Positions 20,333 through 31,174 of a DNA stretch of 31,174 nucleotides are shown here, piece after piece (position 1 is the first letter of the stretch; each line of letters begins with the position of its first letter). The stretch comes from Rodentolepis nana (Eukaryota; Platyhelminthes; Cestoda; Cyclophyllidea; Hymenolepididae): assembly GCA_900617975.1 (NCBI GenBank), contig UZAE01000189.1, positions 1-31,174 on the forward strand, given 5' to 3'. Both the position numbers and the translations under genes were made by a program. The notes beneath the pieces were generated by a model. It was not told the DNA's origin and ran no database searches. It was given only the letters and a program-made list of their open reading frames with translations.

Positions 20333-22877
20333 TTAAGTCTTCAAGGATTTCTCAGGAGCCTGTGAATTCTCCTTGAAAACCTCCAATGCATTCGATAGGG
20401 ATTCCTGGGCCTGAAAAATAGAAAAAAAAGTGCAAAAATAAAACCCGCCGCTTCTTAACGATTCCTGATAGATAGTGGTTAGAAATTACGCTATTGAGTT
20501 GTACTTCATAGGCAGCAAGTTTCTCCTCAATTTTTTTCTGAGCAACATCCATATTTACCAGTGACGTGCTAAACTCCGAAGCTACATGGGAAAAGAGGCG
20601 ATTATTGATAGAAAGAATACGCTAAACATTAATTCAGTAGCCTAGGAAATGTTAGATCTACGCGCTTTCGTTCATAAATACATATTTTTCACCAAAGAAG
20701 TCATGGCGTTAATATAAATGTGAACTTGAGGTTGATCTGCTGATTGTAACATGACATGGAAGGTTATCTCCCTAAATTACTACATTTATTTAAAGCGAAA
20801 ACAATAATGATAGGTAAAATCTACTCCACTATTTCAATACATTAAAATGTAACAAACACTTAAACTGACTCACCTTGTTCATGGAGAGCTTTTAAATTTT
20901 TGAGGCGATCAATAACAAGTGGGAGATCAGTGGAGAACGAGTCCCACTTTTTCACAATCTCAAATAGTTCACCAATCTGAGACAGTTTATAAATTAATCA
21001 ATAACCAAGAAATGAATTTCCCACCTTAGCCTGTTTGGCAGCATCGTTAATAACCGAACTTTCAGAGTTTTTGGAGGCATTCGTCAATTTAGACTGCAGC
21101 GTGGCAATTCGAGCCTCAACCTGATCTAAGTAACTAGGCTGTAGTAGGGCGACTTGCTCTACAAGACGAGCTGCAGCATCCACGAGTCCATTGGGCCCGG
21201 TCACAGAGACATCACGGGAACCAATAAGAGCCTCCAAACGTTGAAGTCGACGATCTAACTCTAAAGCCTGTAAAGAAGGAGTTATATTCCTACAAGCGCT
21301 ATAAATATGTATATGTATATATACCTTTCAAGGATAACAGATGAAAGATTCCTGTTGATGGCATTAAAGCCAAGCCTTTCCGTGGCTTATTCGAATAGGT
21401 TTGGCACATTAAGGAATTTACTTATACAAGTAATAGGGGAATAAAGCCACAGCTGAAATATACTGAATGACGCAAAAAGACCAGACGGCATGTTTACGTG
21501 ACTAAATATAATGTATGCAAGAAACCCAGTGTGCACAAAAGACTCAGCAAGAGTTAGAGTCATGTCTTAACTGGTTTCACTACAGACCACTCTCCTTGGG
21601 AAGAAGAAACTTCCAATAGAATAACTTAGAAAAGCTATTATCTTGAGAATATAAAAAAGATTAAGCTAGTACAACGACAATTAAACTTTATAAAAAAATT
21701 TTTATTTTAAAACAATGAAGTCGAAGATTGATCAGTGATAAATCATGACAAAGATGGTAAAGTTAATCGGAAGAATGGCCTTTATACCCATTTAATCAAA
21801 TGAAAATTTTAATATACCTAATAAAATAACTACGATTATTTAAAATGGGTAAACAACAGCATTCAAGAATCAACATTAAGTATTAATAAATTTTCCGTTT
21901 TCAGTTAATAAACATAAGCTAACTTTTTCATTAGCGGCATCGACTTTGTCAGAAGGTTTTGAGAACAATTCAAATGTAATACTCTCGTCAGGTTCGCCCT
22001 CCTTATGTGGTGCCTTTTTCGGCTTGAAATTCGCAATCTGCTCGAAAAGACGCCTGGAAGCAAACACAACATCAAATTCAAAAAAATTTTAAGGGAGCTT
22101 TTGAGAGCAGTCAATGAAAAACCGGTATATACTTCTGGAGCACAGTATCATGAGCACATAAGTCTGTGAGATCAAGGTTCGGACCGAAGATGTCTTCCAA
22201 TTGAAGTTGGCTTAACTGAGTAGTTAGTTTGGATGCGAGATCTGAAATCTGCTCAACAGTGAGGTCACCGCTACTAGCACTCGCGCCAGCTTCCTTCTTA
22301 ATTGTTTCTGCATCACTGATCAGCTGAAGTACTTCTGATTGAAGGTGTTGGAAACGAGCCGTAAGAGTTGAATCAGGGCCGCTAACTGGATTCTAAGCAC
22401 GATTGATAGGTATCAATCAATAAAAGTACTAAAGGAAGCGACTAGGCGAATATTAAACAAACCGATTCGTATTCAGAGCACTCTACTGCATAACCAACTT
22501 TGCCACATCCGGTAATTTTATCCGAAAAGTCTTAAAAAACACATGGAAACATTTGAGAGTGTTTAAAATAAAGGACAAATAAACGATCATACTTACCCGC
22601 ATCTTTCGCATCGACCTTACAGTGTTCAAAGCGTTGGCGAGCTTTTTCAGCTGAAATTGATGTGTTTTCTATTTCCTTAGGCAAAATCAGCTCAACTTCA
22701 CTCTACAAAATTATTACGTCGTTTTATGTGAAAAATACCTCGGATTTTCTCTGGTCGGCTTCTGGTAAATCATCTGTTTCATAAACATCTGGTTCATCAT
22801 GTGCCTGTGACAATTAAGGTGAATAATATAGTCCTTACAATCCATGGCAAATTTGCAAATTTGGGATCAACTGACAT
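20333..22877 (-). CDS. DCTN2: DCTN2 (dynamitin, dynactin p50)
   Basis: Dynamitin is part of the dynactin shoulder, which joins the dynein-binding sidearm to the Arp1 filament and is needed for dynein transport. Exons, minus strand: 22877-22839, 22804-22739, 22702-22597, 22530-22463, 22392-22133, 22053-21924, 21267-21025, 20976-20874, 20581-20490, 20410-20333. All phases agree and give 394 residues (human about 401). Landmarks: MSVDPKFANLPWI (human MADPKYADLPGI), EPDVYETDDLPEADQ (human EPDVYETSDLPEDDQ), DFSDKITGCGKVGYAVECSE, ITFELFSKPSDKVDAA, LDQVEARI and LKALHEQ. Predicted coiled coil covers the second half. The first two introns are 34 and 36 bases; the longest, intron 6 (21268-21923), is 656 bases and holds only AT-rich sequence. 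The last exon has a short non-conserved tail. Confidence 0.95.
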
Positions 22878-23202
22878 TGCGACTGAAGACGGAAATTAAC
22901 AGTATATGTAAATTCAGGTCAACAGAGCTGATTAAACTCATAGGCTTAAATTGTATTTTTGTGAAAATATTTCAAAATCATATCAGGGAAGGGACAATAA
23001 TAAATAAAATCTTAAATAAAAATTTACATGCCACATTTTATGCTAAGACTTATTTTAATCAGCTAGCACTATACAAATAATTACTGCATTAACCTTATGT
23101 AGCCAAAAAAGCTTTTTTATTCAAATAGATCTAATCTTTTTTAATTTTCAAATCGTTACACATTATTTTTGATATCGAAGGCATTTAAAGCACCCGCTGG
23201 GT
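22878..23202. promoter_or_regulatory. Shared 5' region of DCTN2 and PPCDC
   Basis: These 325 bases separate two start codons of opposite direction, so the promoters of both genes must share this space unless one has a distant 5' exon. The sequence is AT-rich with no evident TATA or initiator match that I can defend. A 78-codon frame at 22844-23080 overlaps DCTN2 exon 1 on the opposite strand and is not called. Confidence 0.45.
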
Positions 23203-23804
23203 ATGAGTGACGGCCAAAGGAACGTACTCCTTGGTCTAACTGGGAGCGTCGCGTCCGTTAAAGCTGAAGAAATCGTCTCCCTTCTTAAACAGTTTGGATT
23301 CAATGTCAAAGTGATTGCCACAGAAAATGCTCTGCACTTCTTTGATAAATCAAAGCTAGACGTGCCGATATTTACTGATCGAGATGAGCAGAAATATTGG
23401 AAACAACGAGGTGACCCGGTTCTGCATATAGAGGTAAATTAAATTTCCCCCTTAAAATTTAGCTTAAAAATTGGGCAGATATTTTTCTAATCGCTCCTCT
23501 ATCTGCAAACACGCTGGCGAAAATTGCCGGAGGCCACTGCGATAACCTACTAACATGTACTGCTCGAGCTTGGTATTTTCGAGGCCAAACCAACCAGGGC
23601 AAGAAAATAGGTATTTTCGCTCCCGCAATGAACACGTCTATGTGGGACCATCCTCTTACATTTCAACACATCGATATTCTCTGCAATACGCTTAATTGGA
23701 CTATGATCGAACCCATTACCAAGAAGCTAATGTGCGGTGATGTCGGAAAAGGTGCCATGGAAGAACCCCACAAAATCGTCGATTTCATCCAGAAAATAAT
23801 CTAA
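23203..23804 (+). CDS. PPCDC: PPCDC, phosphopantothenoylcysteine decarboxylase
   Basis: PPCDC is a flavin-dependent decarboxylase that turns 4'-phosphopantothenoylcysteine into 4'-phosphopantetheine, the third step from pantothenate to coenzyme A. Exons 23203-23433 and 23463-23804 give 190 residues (human 204). The family's key residues are in place: GLTGSVASVK near the N-terminus (flavin phosphate region), the catalytic His75 in VLHIELKNWAD, Asn134 in PAMNTSMW, and Cys168 in CGDVGKGAM on the substrate-clamp flap. DNLLTC and AMNTSMWDHP match human DNLLTC and AMNTAMWEHP. The intron is only 29 bases (23434-23462), with GTAAAT and TTTAG ends; splicing it joins HIE to LKNWAD exactly as in other members, whereas reading through reaches a TAA within three codons. 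The gene starts head to head with DCTN2 and ends tail to tail with CNOT11. Confidence 0.95.
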
Positions 23805-23842
23805 TAAGGAAAAATGTATAACTACTTCTATTAGAAAATTGA

Positions 23843-23848
23843 AATAAA
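23843..23848 (+). terminator. Polyadenylation signal AATAAA of PPCDC
   Basis: A canonical AATAAA lies 38 bases past the PPCDC stop and 60 bases before the CNOT11 stop codon on the other strand. The 3' ends of the two transcripts therefore probably meet or overlap. Confidence 0.65.
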
Positions 23849-23907
23849 GCTAATTCCGCATAAACAAATGTGTGTGCCATAATTGTTAGCTGCCTTCCAG
23901 TTGTCAC

Positions 23908-26901
23908 TTATGAATCTTTGTCTGCCGGCGTCCCGGATTCAAGATTTTTCACTTGACGATAGAGGAGATTGGCCTCCTTGACTTTACAGAATGCCAAGCA
24001 AAAGGACTCAATTTCTGTGAAGATACTCTGAAATGAATAATTCAACGATTATTGCTGATGCAGACGTGTGGCCCTCACTTTCTCTCATGACTTACAGCAT
24101 TGTTGATACTGAGAGTCTTATTTCGTAGCCATGACATCGTAAACAAGCACACTAGCCGTGCGATTCGCATCTGGGCATTCTTGTCCTCTATATTTTGGCA
24201 TTTCGTGAGAACGTATGGGATACAATTGAGGACAAACTTATTTGGAAGTTTCATGCGCGAAGAGGTTTGATTTATGACTTCTAGTAGGCCGACATTTAGA
24301 TCCATCTCCAAAAGAGCCGCTAAGAACCTAAAAAACGAGTGAGTGAGTTTGACCGAGTAGGCCGCAAGGCTCTTACAGGTCCAATTCATCCTCTAATTGG
24401 ATGGATGTGAGGTACTCGGTAGCTATTATTGGATTTTCGTTCACTAATCTTGAAAACTTAAACAAAGATGAGATTAATTATTAAGCTAAGCCTACATCTT
24501 CGGGAGAGAAGCTGACACTTTTGGAATTGTCTTTAATCACGCGGATTAGCTCTTCCCTTTGAGCGACAGTGAGCGAAGTCGTCAGAGCCAGAGATGCTAG
24601 TTGTTGAATCTACAAGAAACGAGTTTGAATTATTACGTTTGGAATAGCCGGACAAGCGATGTCGTGATTCAAGAATAAGCTTCACAGCAGTTCGCCTTGT
24701 TGTACTTCAATTCGAAAATATGATAAATTGGTTGTTACAAATGTCACTTTCACGCAGAAAGGCTATACGTCTAATACATAGCCTTTGAGAACAGCACTCG
24801 TCTGCGAAAGTCAATGAATTGTCTTAAATAAAGTTGATCAACAGGGGATTAGCGGAATACGAGTACCCTAGTAGAGACATTTCCACTTTAAATAAAAGCT
24901 GGAGAACACTTCAGATGACGGGTATAAAAATCAATAGAAACAATTGACAAGAGAGAAGGATGACAACAATTACAAGGGGCAGTAACCTGTTAATTCCTTA
25001 AAAGATCAATAGAACTACTTCGAGAGAATCAATCCCCTTTTAAAAATCTTTAAAGACATGCCGATTGAAAACAAGCAAGCACAAAGTATTTAATCTATGG
25101 GAATCACCACGAATCGCGTTGTTGGCAAGTCCGTGATACTCTGTCCGGATATTTTCGACCACTCATTAATCATTCTAGTACACATGACATGAGCACATGT
25201 TCATTCCATTATTAATAAAGTGTTTACTGAAACTTAATAAAATAGACCCACGAAAACACAGCCCTTTTTAATTCACCCGTTTTATAAAATTGATGCCTTA
25301 CTCATGCCAGAAAAGTTTAAAACTATAGGCTAAGTTAATCGTGGAAAGCGCTAAGGTAGAGCGACATCCCAAAACCAAAATGAATTGTAGCAGTGCACTA
25401 AGAAAACTAACCTCAAGGTTGGGAGCCGATTGACTGGAGCCCATGGTTGAATCCCAATGGAACTCATGCGATAAAGTGATGGGATACAGCCAAATAAATT
25501 CCTCTGGGGGGATACTAAGTGAATCTTCGGCAACGGCAATTTGTGACGTCGGCATAGGAGGTGGTTGGAGTCGGATCAGTTCTGGTTTCAGAGGCTGCTT
25601 GAGTGAAGCCAAAACTTCGACGTTTTCCACCATGGCTTGTATATGCTGCTCTGTACTCCATAATGGGCTGAAAAAAATAGCTGATAAAATGGTATATCAG
25701 TGAAACCTCTCTAGTCTGTAGGTGAAAAAACTTTGCTCCGCCTTTGTTTTAACAATACAACCTTGCTTACATCCCATCTGAATTTTTATAGCTTGTATTT
25801 GATGATAATGTCAAGTTTGGAAAAAGCAAAGCAGATTTGAGATGAGACAAAGCTCTACACTAACATCTAATTTCACAATTAAACAAAATTAATGGGCAAG
25901 AATATGAAACCTGGATGTTATGAGCGTGAGACTGAAGTAGACTGAGCCAAGAAGTCTAATTAATTGGGCGGTTTAGAATGAAATTGAGGAATAACTGTAC
26001 TCGAAGACTTGAACAATATTTTAAACGAGCCTTAAAATTAATGACTATCAGAACTTAAATAAATAGAGCCATTCATGTCACTAATTTGCGCAATATTCAT
26101 ATTTCAATTACCTACTTATCTAAACAATTTAGTATTTTCTATCTACGGAACTCCCAAGTTAGCGAGTTTCTAATTGGATAAAATGAGTATAATTGAATAA
26201 CTTAAAGAAGGATTAATACAAACCTGGCTTTTTCAGGATCTGGAACAATATTAGAAATACTATGAATAGAAGACACTGGCATGCATTGCCGTTGCTTGAG
26301 TAGAGCACATTCAGCAAACGAAAAATCAATCTAGCAATTGTAGTACAAGGTGAAAGAAATCGAACCTTTTCATTTGATTTCGCGTCCATATTTGCATTTA
26401 AGATTTGCAAAAATGTCATTCTTAGAAGCTAAGCATCAATAATCAAAATAGTAAAAATTACATCGGTAGATCTTTCGGGATGCGCCATTAAACCCTGCAT
26501 AAAAGATTTAAATTGATTTGGAAGTGGAAAATCCGATGTCGCCTCAGTCTAGAAGAGTATTATCAATTAACTGATAAAAAACACTTACCAGTTTCGACAA
26601 GATGCAACCTAAATAAGGATTTAAATACAGCTTTTCAGATTTGCATAAATTCCAAAGAAGAAAAACCGATAAACTCTTCTGAAAGACATCACTAACTATC
26701 GATTCTTCCAACAAAATGGACTAAATCATAATTTATCCCAAAATAACAGCATACAAGGAATTCCCCAAGAAGATGTGGTTCAAACTTTTGTTCCAGTTGA
26801 TGAAACTTTTCAGATATTTTCTCAAAAGTATCTGCTTCATGCTTCCTGTTTGTTATAAATCTAGCATACAGAATACATAATAAGAGAAATGAATCATCCA
26901 T
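23908..26901 (-). CDS. CNOT11: CNOT11, CCR4-NOT complex subunit
   Basis: CNOT11 forms, with CNOT10 and the CNOT1 N-terminus, a module of the CCR4-NOT deadenylase that shortens mRNA poly(A) tails. Exons, minus strand: 26901-26755, 26720-26589, 26548-26462, 26428-26366, 26330-26224, 25667-25412, 24609-24496, 24456-24377, 24327-24096, 24027-23908. All junctions keep frame and give 445 residues (human 510). The N-terminal part matches through TFEKISEKFHQ, LGEFLSILLEE and LLWNLCKSEKLYLNPY (human LLWEMYRTEPLAANPF). The C-terminal conserved domain (DUF2363) matches through LVNENPIIATEYL, LLEMDLNVGLLEVIN, DKNAQMRIARLVCLF and IESFCLAFCKVKEA (human VQAFCIEFSRIREA). The first four introns are 34, 40, 33 and 35 bases; introns 5 and 6 (25668-26223, 24610-25411) are 556 and 802 bases and contain nothing I recognise. 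Human's glycine-rich N-terminal extension is absent. Confidence 0.95.
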
Positions 26902-28627
26902 AAAAATGCTAAATATTACTTCAACTATTTACTTCACGACTTCATAGGCTATCATTGGGACTGTCACCCGAAATCCAAGAAGCGACCAATAGCATAAGAA
27001 CAGAGACCCTTAGGTAAGTATCATCAATAAAATGATTTCACATCGATGATAACGATTATTTTAAGGTAGAGCAAGATGAATATTGCATTTCGTGAATATG
27101 TTTGTAATATTTATGCCAATTAGTAAAAAATGAGTAAATTATTTTTGTACAAAATTATACTCAGAATATTATGCACATGGTCATAATAACTAGAAATTTT
27201 AACGAAAAAATAGGAGAATATTTAGTTACACTGACAATAGACAGGCATAGAAGCCATTTTTACCTATATATTTGTGAATAAACGTTTCAGACAGCAGTTG
27301 AAGCAATGCTATTTTAGTATTTAATTTATAAAGGCGTTTAAAATGGCCATTATGGGATATTAAGTTAAATATAACGATTGGCACAATTATCAGCTGAACT
27401 CTTTGTTAATGTTCTTATTCTTTGGCAAATAGACTTGAATTTTATTGTCATTTTGTCATATCTTTTTTTCACTTGCTTGACTCAATTCATCTTTCTGTGA
27501 ACAAAATTTTTGGAATTCCATGAAAATATATTTTCTCGTTTAGTGCTGCGTACTATAGACTAACCTCCAAATGAAGGACCCTGGGCAACTCATACTCATA
27601 TGGCAAAAAGTTCCATAAGCAGACAACTGACATCTGACTTCAAACTTCCATGACCACACACTATATCATATTTGACCATTTCCGCAGTATTCGCCTAACC
27701 TATTCTCTGCTTTTGTGTCTGTTTGTCAATATGCCACTTTTACAACTGAGAATTACTCTTCTATTCCCTCCAGATCCCAATTTTTTGTCTCCTTTATGAT
27801 CATTCCCTCTATGAAGCTCGAAGTCAGCTATAAATCTAATGGTAACCATCGAAACCTCTTCGATTTGACATAAAAAATTTTCCTTTTAGTTGTTTATTAA
27901 CTGAGGTTTTCAAAAATAAAGCATACAATCATAATTTATTTTCAAAATGTACATCATTCCATAATTCATGTAGTACAAAGAGGCAAAATTTCCAAATTGA
28001 ATATAGAAGTATTTGCATATTTCCATTATTTGAGTGAATATGAAGTAAAATTTTAAAATGAGGTAAAAGATATAACACAGTGCATGATATTGCTTTTCAT
28101 AGCTTGATGTATTTGTAAGTGAACTTTTACAAAAGATGAGATTTCTCTTAAAAGTTCATTACATATTACATATGCCTATGGGAATTTATATCCTTAAATT
28201 TAAAAAATTAGCCAGAAAATCAAAAATTTATTTAATAAATTATTCATGATTGTTTTTTATATGCGACTGATTCAATTTCTTTTAAATTAAAATTTTTTAC
28301 TTGACCTACAATTGTTTAAATTCTTAAGTTCAAGGAACTTTAGCGATGCCAACATTTCATACAATCTAAAAGTGAATTTATTTTGACCAAATAAGTATCA
28401 GAGTAAACCGTTTTGTTGTAGATTCGTGCTTAGATAAAAGTGAAATTATTTTCTGTGTGTAGTGCTTTCTGTTCGAAAGTTCGATGAATTAATTTTCTTT
28501 ACTGTATGAAAAATATTTCAAATTGTATTTGATGATATTTAAGATCGCTTCTTCTTGAGTAGGCAATCAATGCTTCTGGATCATATCGTTAATTGAATTT
28601 GGCACTTAAATTGCACACTTTCCAAAA
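26902..28627. other. Intergenic region between CNOT11 and SGSM
   Basis: AT-rich sequence between two genes that point away from each other. It contains the second copy of the dispersed repeat at 27543-27880. No reading frame or RNA gene was recognised elsewhere. The promoters of CNOT11 and of the SGSM gene should lie at its two ends. Confidence 0.5.
27543..27880 (+). repeat. Dispersed repeat, copy 2 (about 340 bp)
   Basis: Same orientation and order of landmarks as 60-390: TAGACTAACCTCC, GGGCAACTCATACTCATA, CTTCCATGACC, a pyrimidine-rich centre, and CTCGAAGTCAGCTA near the right end. The copies differ by many substitutions and small indels, so both are old. The element lies 640 bases upstream of the CNOT11 start codon and about 750 bases before the SGSM start codon. 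Confidence 0.75.
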
Positions 28628-31174
28628 ATGTCAACGTCACCTTCAAGCGAAAACGGAATATCTTCTAAAGACAGAAATTTTGGCTTCTTCACCCTTAATA
28701 AAAGAAATAAATTTATTTCGAATTCATTTTTTAATGACGGTCCAAGTGCTGCTGAGCGTCGATTTAGTTTTCAAAAAGCTTTCTCCCATGGTAAATAATT
28801 TTTTAAATTTTCTCACTTTTATTCTTCGTCTGTTTATTATAAAAATGAAAGTTCCTAAAAATCTAGCTATTAGAGTTCCAGGATCTTTAAATAATGGTAT
28901 TATAAATCACATTTATCTCAAAAAATGGTGTAAGTTTATGTCATGGAAATCCCCCTTTTTAAGTTAAACTGTTCACTTCTTCTTTTCATTTTGCTTTACT
29001 GATTCACAAGCAGTCTCATTTTCTTATGCATTTCCTAACAATTAAATTTCATCCACGTTTGTAATATCATAATAATTGTTTTTCTTTAATTAATTACATA
29101 TTGTTCGACATCGAGTACAACTTATTTATTTTATATTTAAAATCATTAATGTGTGTGTTGGCCGAATTTTTGGCTTATAATATTACCCGTTTTTGTAGAT
29201 CAGCCAAGCGGTGCGGAATCTCAAGATCTTCAGAAAAAACGCAGCGCTTTAATTGAAGACCTCAAACAGAAGGTACGCCCTTCAGCATTCCATCCGCACT
29301 TTTACTTCAAAATGTCTCTTCCCATCATCATTCCCAAAATCTCCCAAATGCACTTTCAACCACCAATTTCTAGCTACATTCATGTTTATTAAATTACCTC
29401 TCCACTCATGACACCGCCAGGTCTTATGTAACATAACTTATTGCCTACTTCTTTTGTTAATTTTAGGTTAAAATTTTGGCTGAAGAATCCGTTACACGGA
29501 GTTACATTCATGAGGAAAGTAGCAACGTAACTGCATTTTGTGGTAAATTGGATATTTAAATGTGAATATTATATGTGATAATAAATTTAAACCGAAAACA
29601 CTTCCACAATCTACACTCAAAGTTTATGAATCCATAAGTTACATTAGTATCAAACTATTTTCTCCTCGATTGTGCTAGCAGATAATAGAATAGCGTCAAA
29701 TGTAGTAAAAAGAGAACTTTAAAATGGAATCTTTTGAGTTTCTTAAAGTGATCCACTATTTCGTTTACTTAAGCTGATCCTATATTGTTCATATAATTGG
29801 TCAGTTCCCAAACCTCTCAATTGAAAATGTTCTGTATAGCTCTCCTCTCTTGTTGGTCAACTCACTTATGACCTTTACGAGCCAAATCGTCAGTCATTTG
29901 TACTGTAGTCGATTTTATCGCTGAGCCACAAAGTAACAGTTATAACAATATATCAAATACCACAATTTATTATTCATAGGGTTGTTCGAACTAAAATAAT
30001 TACAGGATCAAACTGCCCAATAATGACATAATTAAAAAATGTAATTCTATCAAGAATGCAAAAGGCTTAACTTTATTTGAACTTCCAATTTAAGGTGCCG
30101 TCGATGCTTGCCTACGCTTTGGTCTCATTCTTCGAAGGCCCGTGATAAATTATCGCGAATCACGAACTTTCAGTCTCCTGAAGGAGATTGGGAGATCGCT
30201 TCCCGAAGCAAAGAAAGTAGTTAAGCGAGTCCAAGAATTGGAAGAGGGTGTCAACGGTTTTGGAAATACTTTCAGCCTATCCTCTCTCGGCTACTCCGAC
30301 TCTCCAAGGTAGGAATTTCATTGGTTGCCATTTTGTTTTAGCAGTATAATTATCTGGAAAAACAGCTTCGATCATTCCTCCGTCACAGCCTTATATTTTC
30401 ATTCGCCGCTTTTGTTGTTTGGTTAAATTTCAATCGCCTTTATTGTCTCGAGAAAATGAAATCGAAGATTATATAGCAGCCGTTTCTTTTTATTACTATT
30501 GGTATCAATTGAATAGTTTCTCTAAACGTAAAATATTATTATCTAACTTCATTGAGTCCTGTGTTGAACTTCAATTTCGCATTAGAATTGCAAAAAGGAA
30601 TAAAATCTCTGTCAATTTTTTATGCTATATGATTTTCTTTTATTTAATTTTTACGGCGCTATACAATTCCGTTATTTTCGAGCAAAAAAATATTCTAAAA
30701 GTCAATTTCTGCTAACTTAGGAGGAATTTACCGGCTGCTACTGGATCCTTATCAAAATATTTGTGGATTCGGGTTGCGCTCTTTCAGAAGACCCTGGACA
30801 AAATTGTCGATTACCTTGTTGAACATGCTGCGTAAGTGAATTCGCCCCTCTTTCTTATTTGTCCACCAACGATTTTACGCACTATTTAACTTGCCATTCA
30901 AGTGAATTAAGCAATTGGGTGCACTTTATCCAGGTTGAAAGTCCTTGCTCAATGACCAATAGGACTGCTAACGCCGCTTTAAGTAGCGATCATGCAATGG
31001 GGATAATTTCTTGTGAATTGTATTTATTATATCAGTTATGGGTAGAGTTTATTGTGAATATTTATTTATATCAAATGGCAGGCGTTCTGATAGTAATAAT
31101 TAGCCCTTTAGTTGACTCCAGGCTTCACAGAGGGGAAGGAACATCAAAGTAGAAAAAAGTCGAGAGGAGGGGGG
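28628..31174 (+). CDS. SGSM1/2-type RUN-domain RabGAP, 5' part (runs off the window)
   Basis: Small G protein signalling modulators carry an N-terminal RUN domain and a C-terminal TBC RabGAP domain and act on Rab and Rap GTPases in membrane traffic. Coding exons found: 28628-28790, 29199-29272, 29467-29542, 30095-30308, 30721-30831; the last ends in phase 2 at a GTAAGT donor, and no further exon is seen before 31174. The frame is continuous, giving about 212 residues. RUN-domain matches to SGSM2: VKILAEESVTRSYIHEESS (human VKQIMEEAVTRKFVHEDSS), FCGAVDACL (LCGAVEACL), VVKRVQELEE, and LWIRVALFQKTLDKIVDYL (VWVRTALIEKVLDKVVQYL). Exon 1 encodes a 54-residue Ser/Asn/Phe-rich leader (MSTSPSSENG to AFSH) that I do not know from other SGSMs; its donor phase fits exon 2. 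Whether it is SGSM1 or SGSM2 cannot be told. The TBC domain must lie to the right of this window. Confidence 0.88.

Noticed and set aside
26673..26720. An 18-base GT...AG segment in CNOT11 exon 2
   Set aside because: It leads to the wrong frame. A 34-base intron at 26721-26754 restores LGEFL-SILLEE, which aligns with human LGSVLVMLLQQ.
28593..28967. A 124-codon frame overlapping SGSM exon 1
   Set aside because: It is in another frame from the SGSM exon, starts at a non-ATG codon, and runs through the exon 1 donor into AT-rich intron.

Overview
This is eukaryotic nuclear DNA, AT-rich, with spliced protein-coding genes. It most likely comes from a parasitic flatworm (Platyhelminthes, perhaps a cestode). 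The basis is gene structure: introns are either very short (29-42 bases, many of them) or long (up to 4.7 kb), and in several genes the shortest introns sit at the 5' end, a pattern known from schistosomes and tapeworms. The taxon is an inference; no RNA gene or mitochondrial marker fixes it.

Eight genes could be rebuilt exon by exon from frame, splice dinucleotides and remembered family sequence. From left to right: ITFG2 (KICSTOR subunit, minus strand, 3049-4602); LAMTOR2 (Ragulator subunit, plus, 5423-5873); PCYT1 (CTP:phosphocholine cytidylyltransferase, plus, 6145-17101, with large introns); CCDC96/CFAP184 (axonemal coiled-coil protein, plus, 18321-20156); DCTN2 (dynamitin, minus, 20333-22877); PPCDC (phosphopantothenoylcysteine decarboxylase, plus, 23203-23804); CNOT11 (CCR4-NOT subunit, minus, 23908-26901); and the first five coding exons of an SGSM-type RUN/TBC RabGAP (plus, 28628 to the right edge, incomplete). 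A ninth candidate is a 66-codon frame just downstream of ITFG2 that resembles mitochondrial ribosomal protein bL33m.

Layout: 1-2766 has no recognisable gene but begins with one copy of a dispersed repeat of about 330 bp whose second copy lies at 27543-27880. From 2767 to 5873 is a compact block with ITFG2 and LAMTOR2 head to head; both act in lysosomal amino-acid signalling to mTORC1. From 6145 to 17101 is PCYT1, with an intact MITE-like element in intron 3 and a GC-AG intron 4. From 18321 to 26901 is a compact block of alternating gene orientations (CCDC96> <DCTN2 PPCDC> <CNOT11), with tail-to-tail gaps of 177 and 103 bases and one head-to-head gap of 325 bases. From 26902 to the end is sparse sequence and the 5' part of the SGSM gene.

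The genes are housekeeping or cytoskeletal and do not form one pathway. The only functional pairing is ITFG2 with LAMTOR2. I found no defence system, CRISPR array, rRNA or convincing tRNA, and no clearly new multi-gene system. The most notable items are the mTORC1-related divergent pair, the extreme short introns, the GC-AG intron, the MITE-like element, the 33-residue tandem repeats in CCDC96, and the possible bL33m gene packed behind ITFG2.
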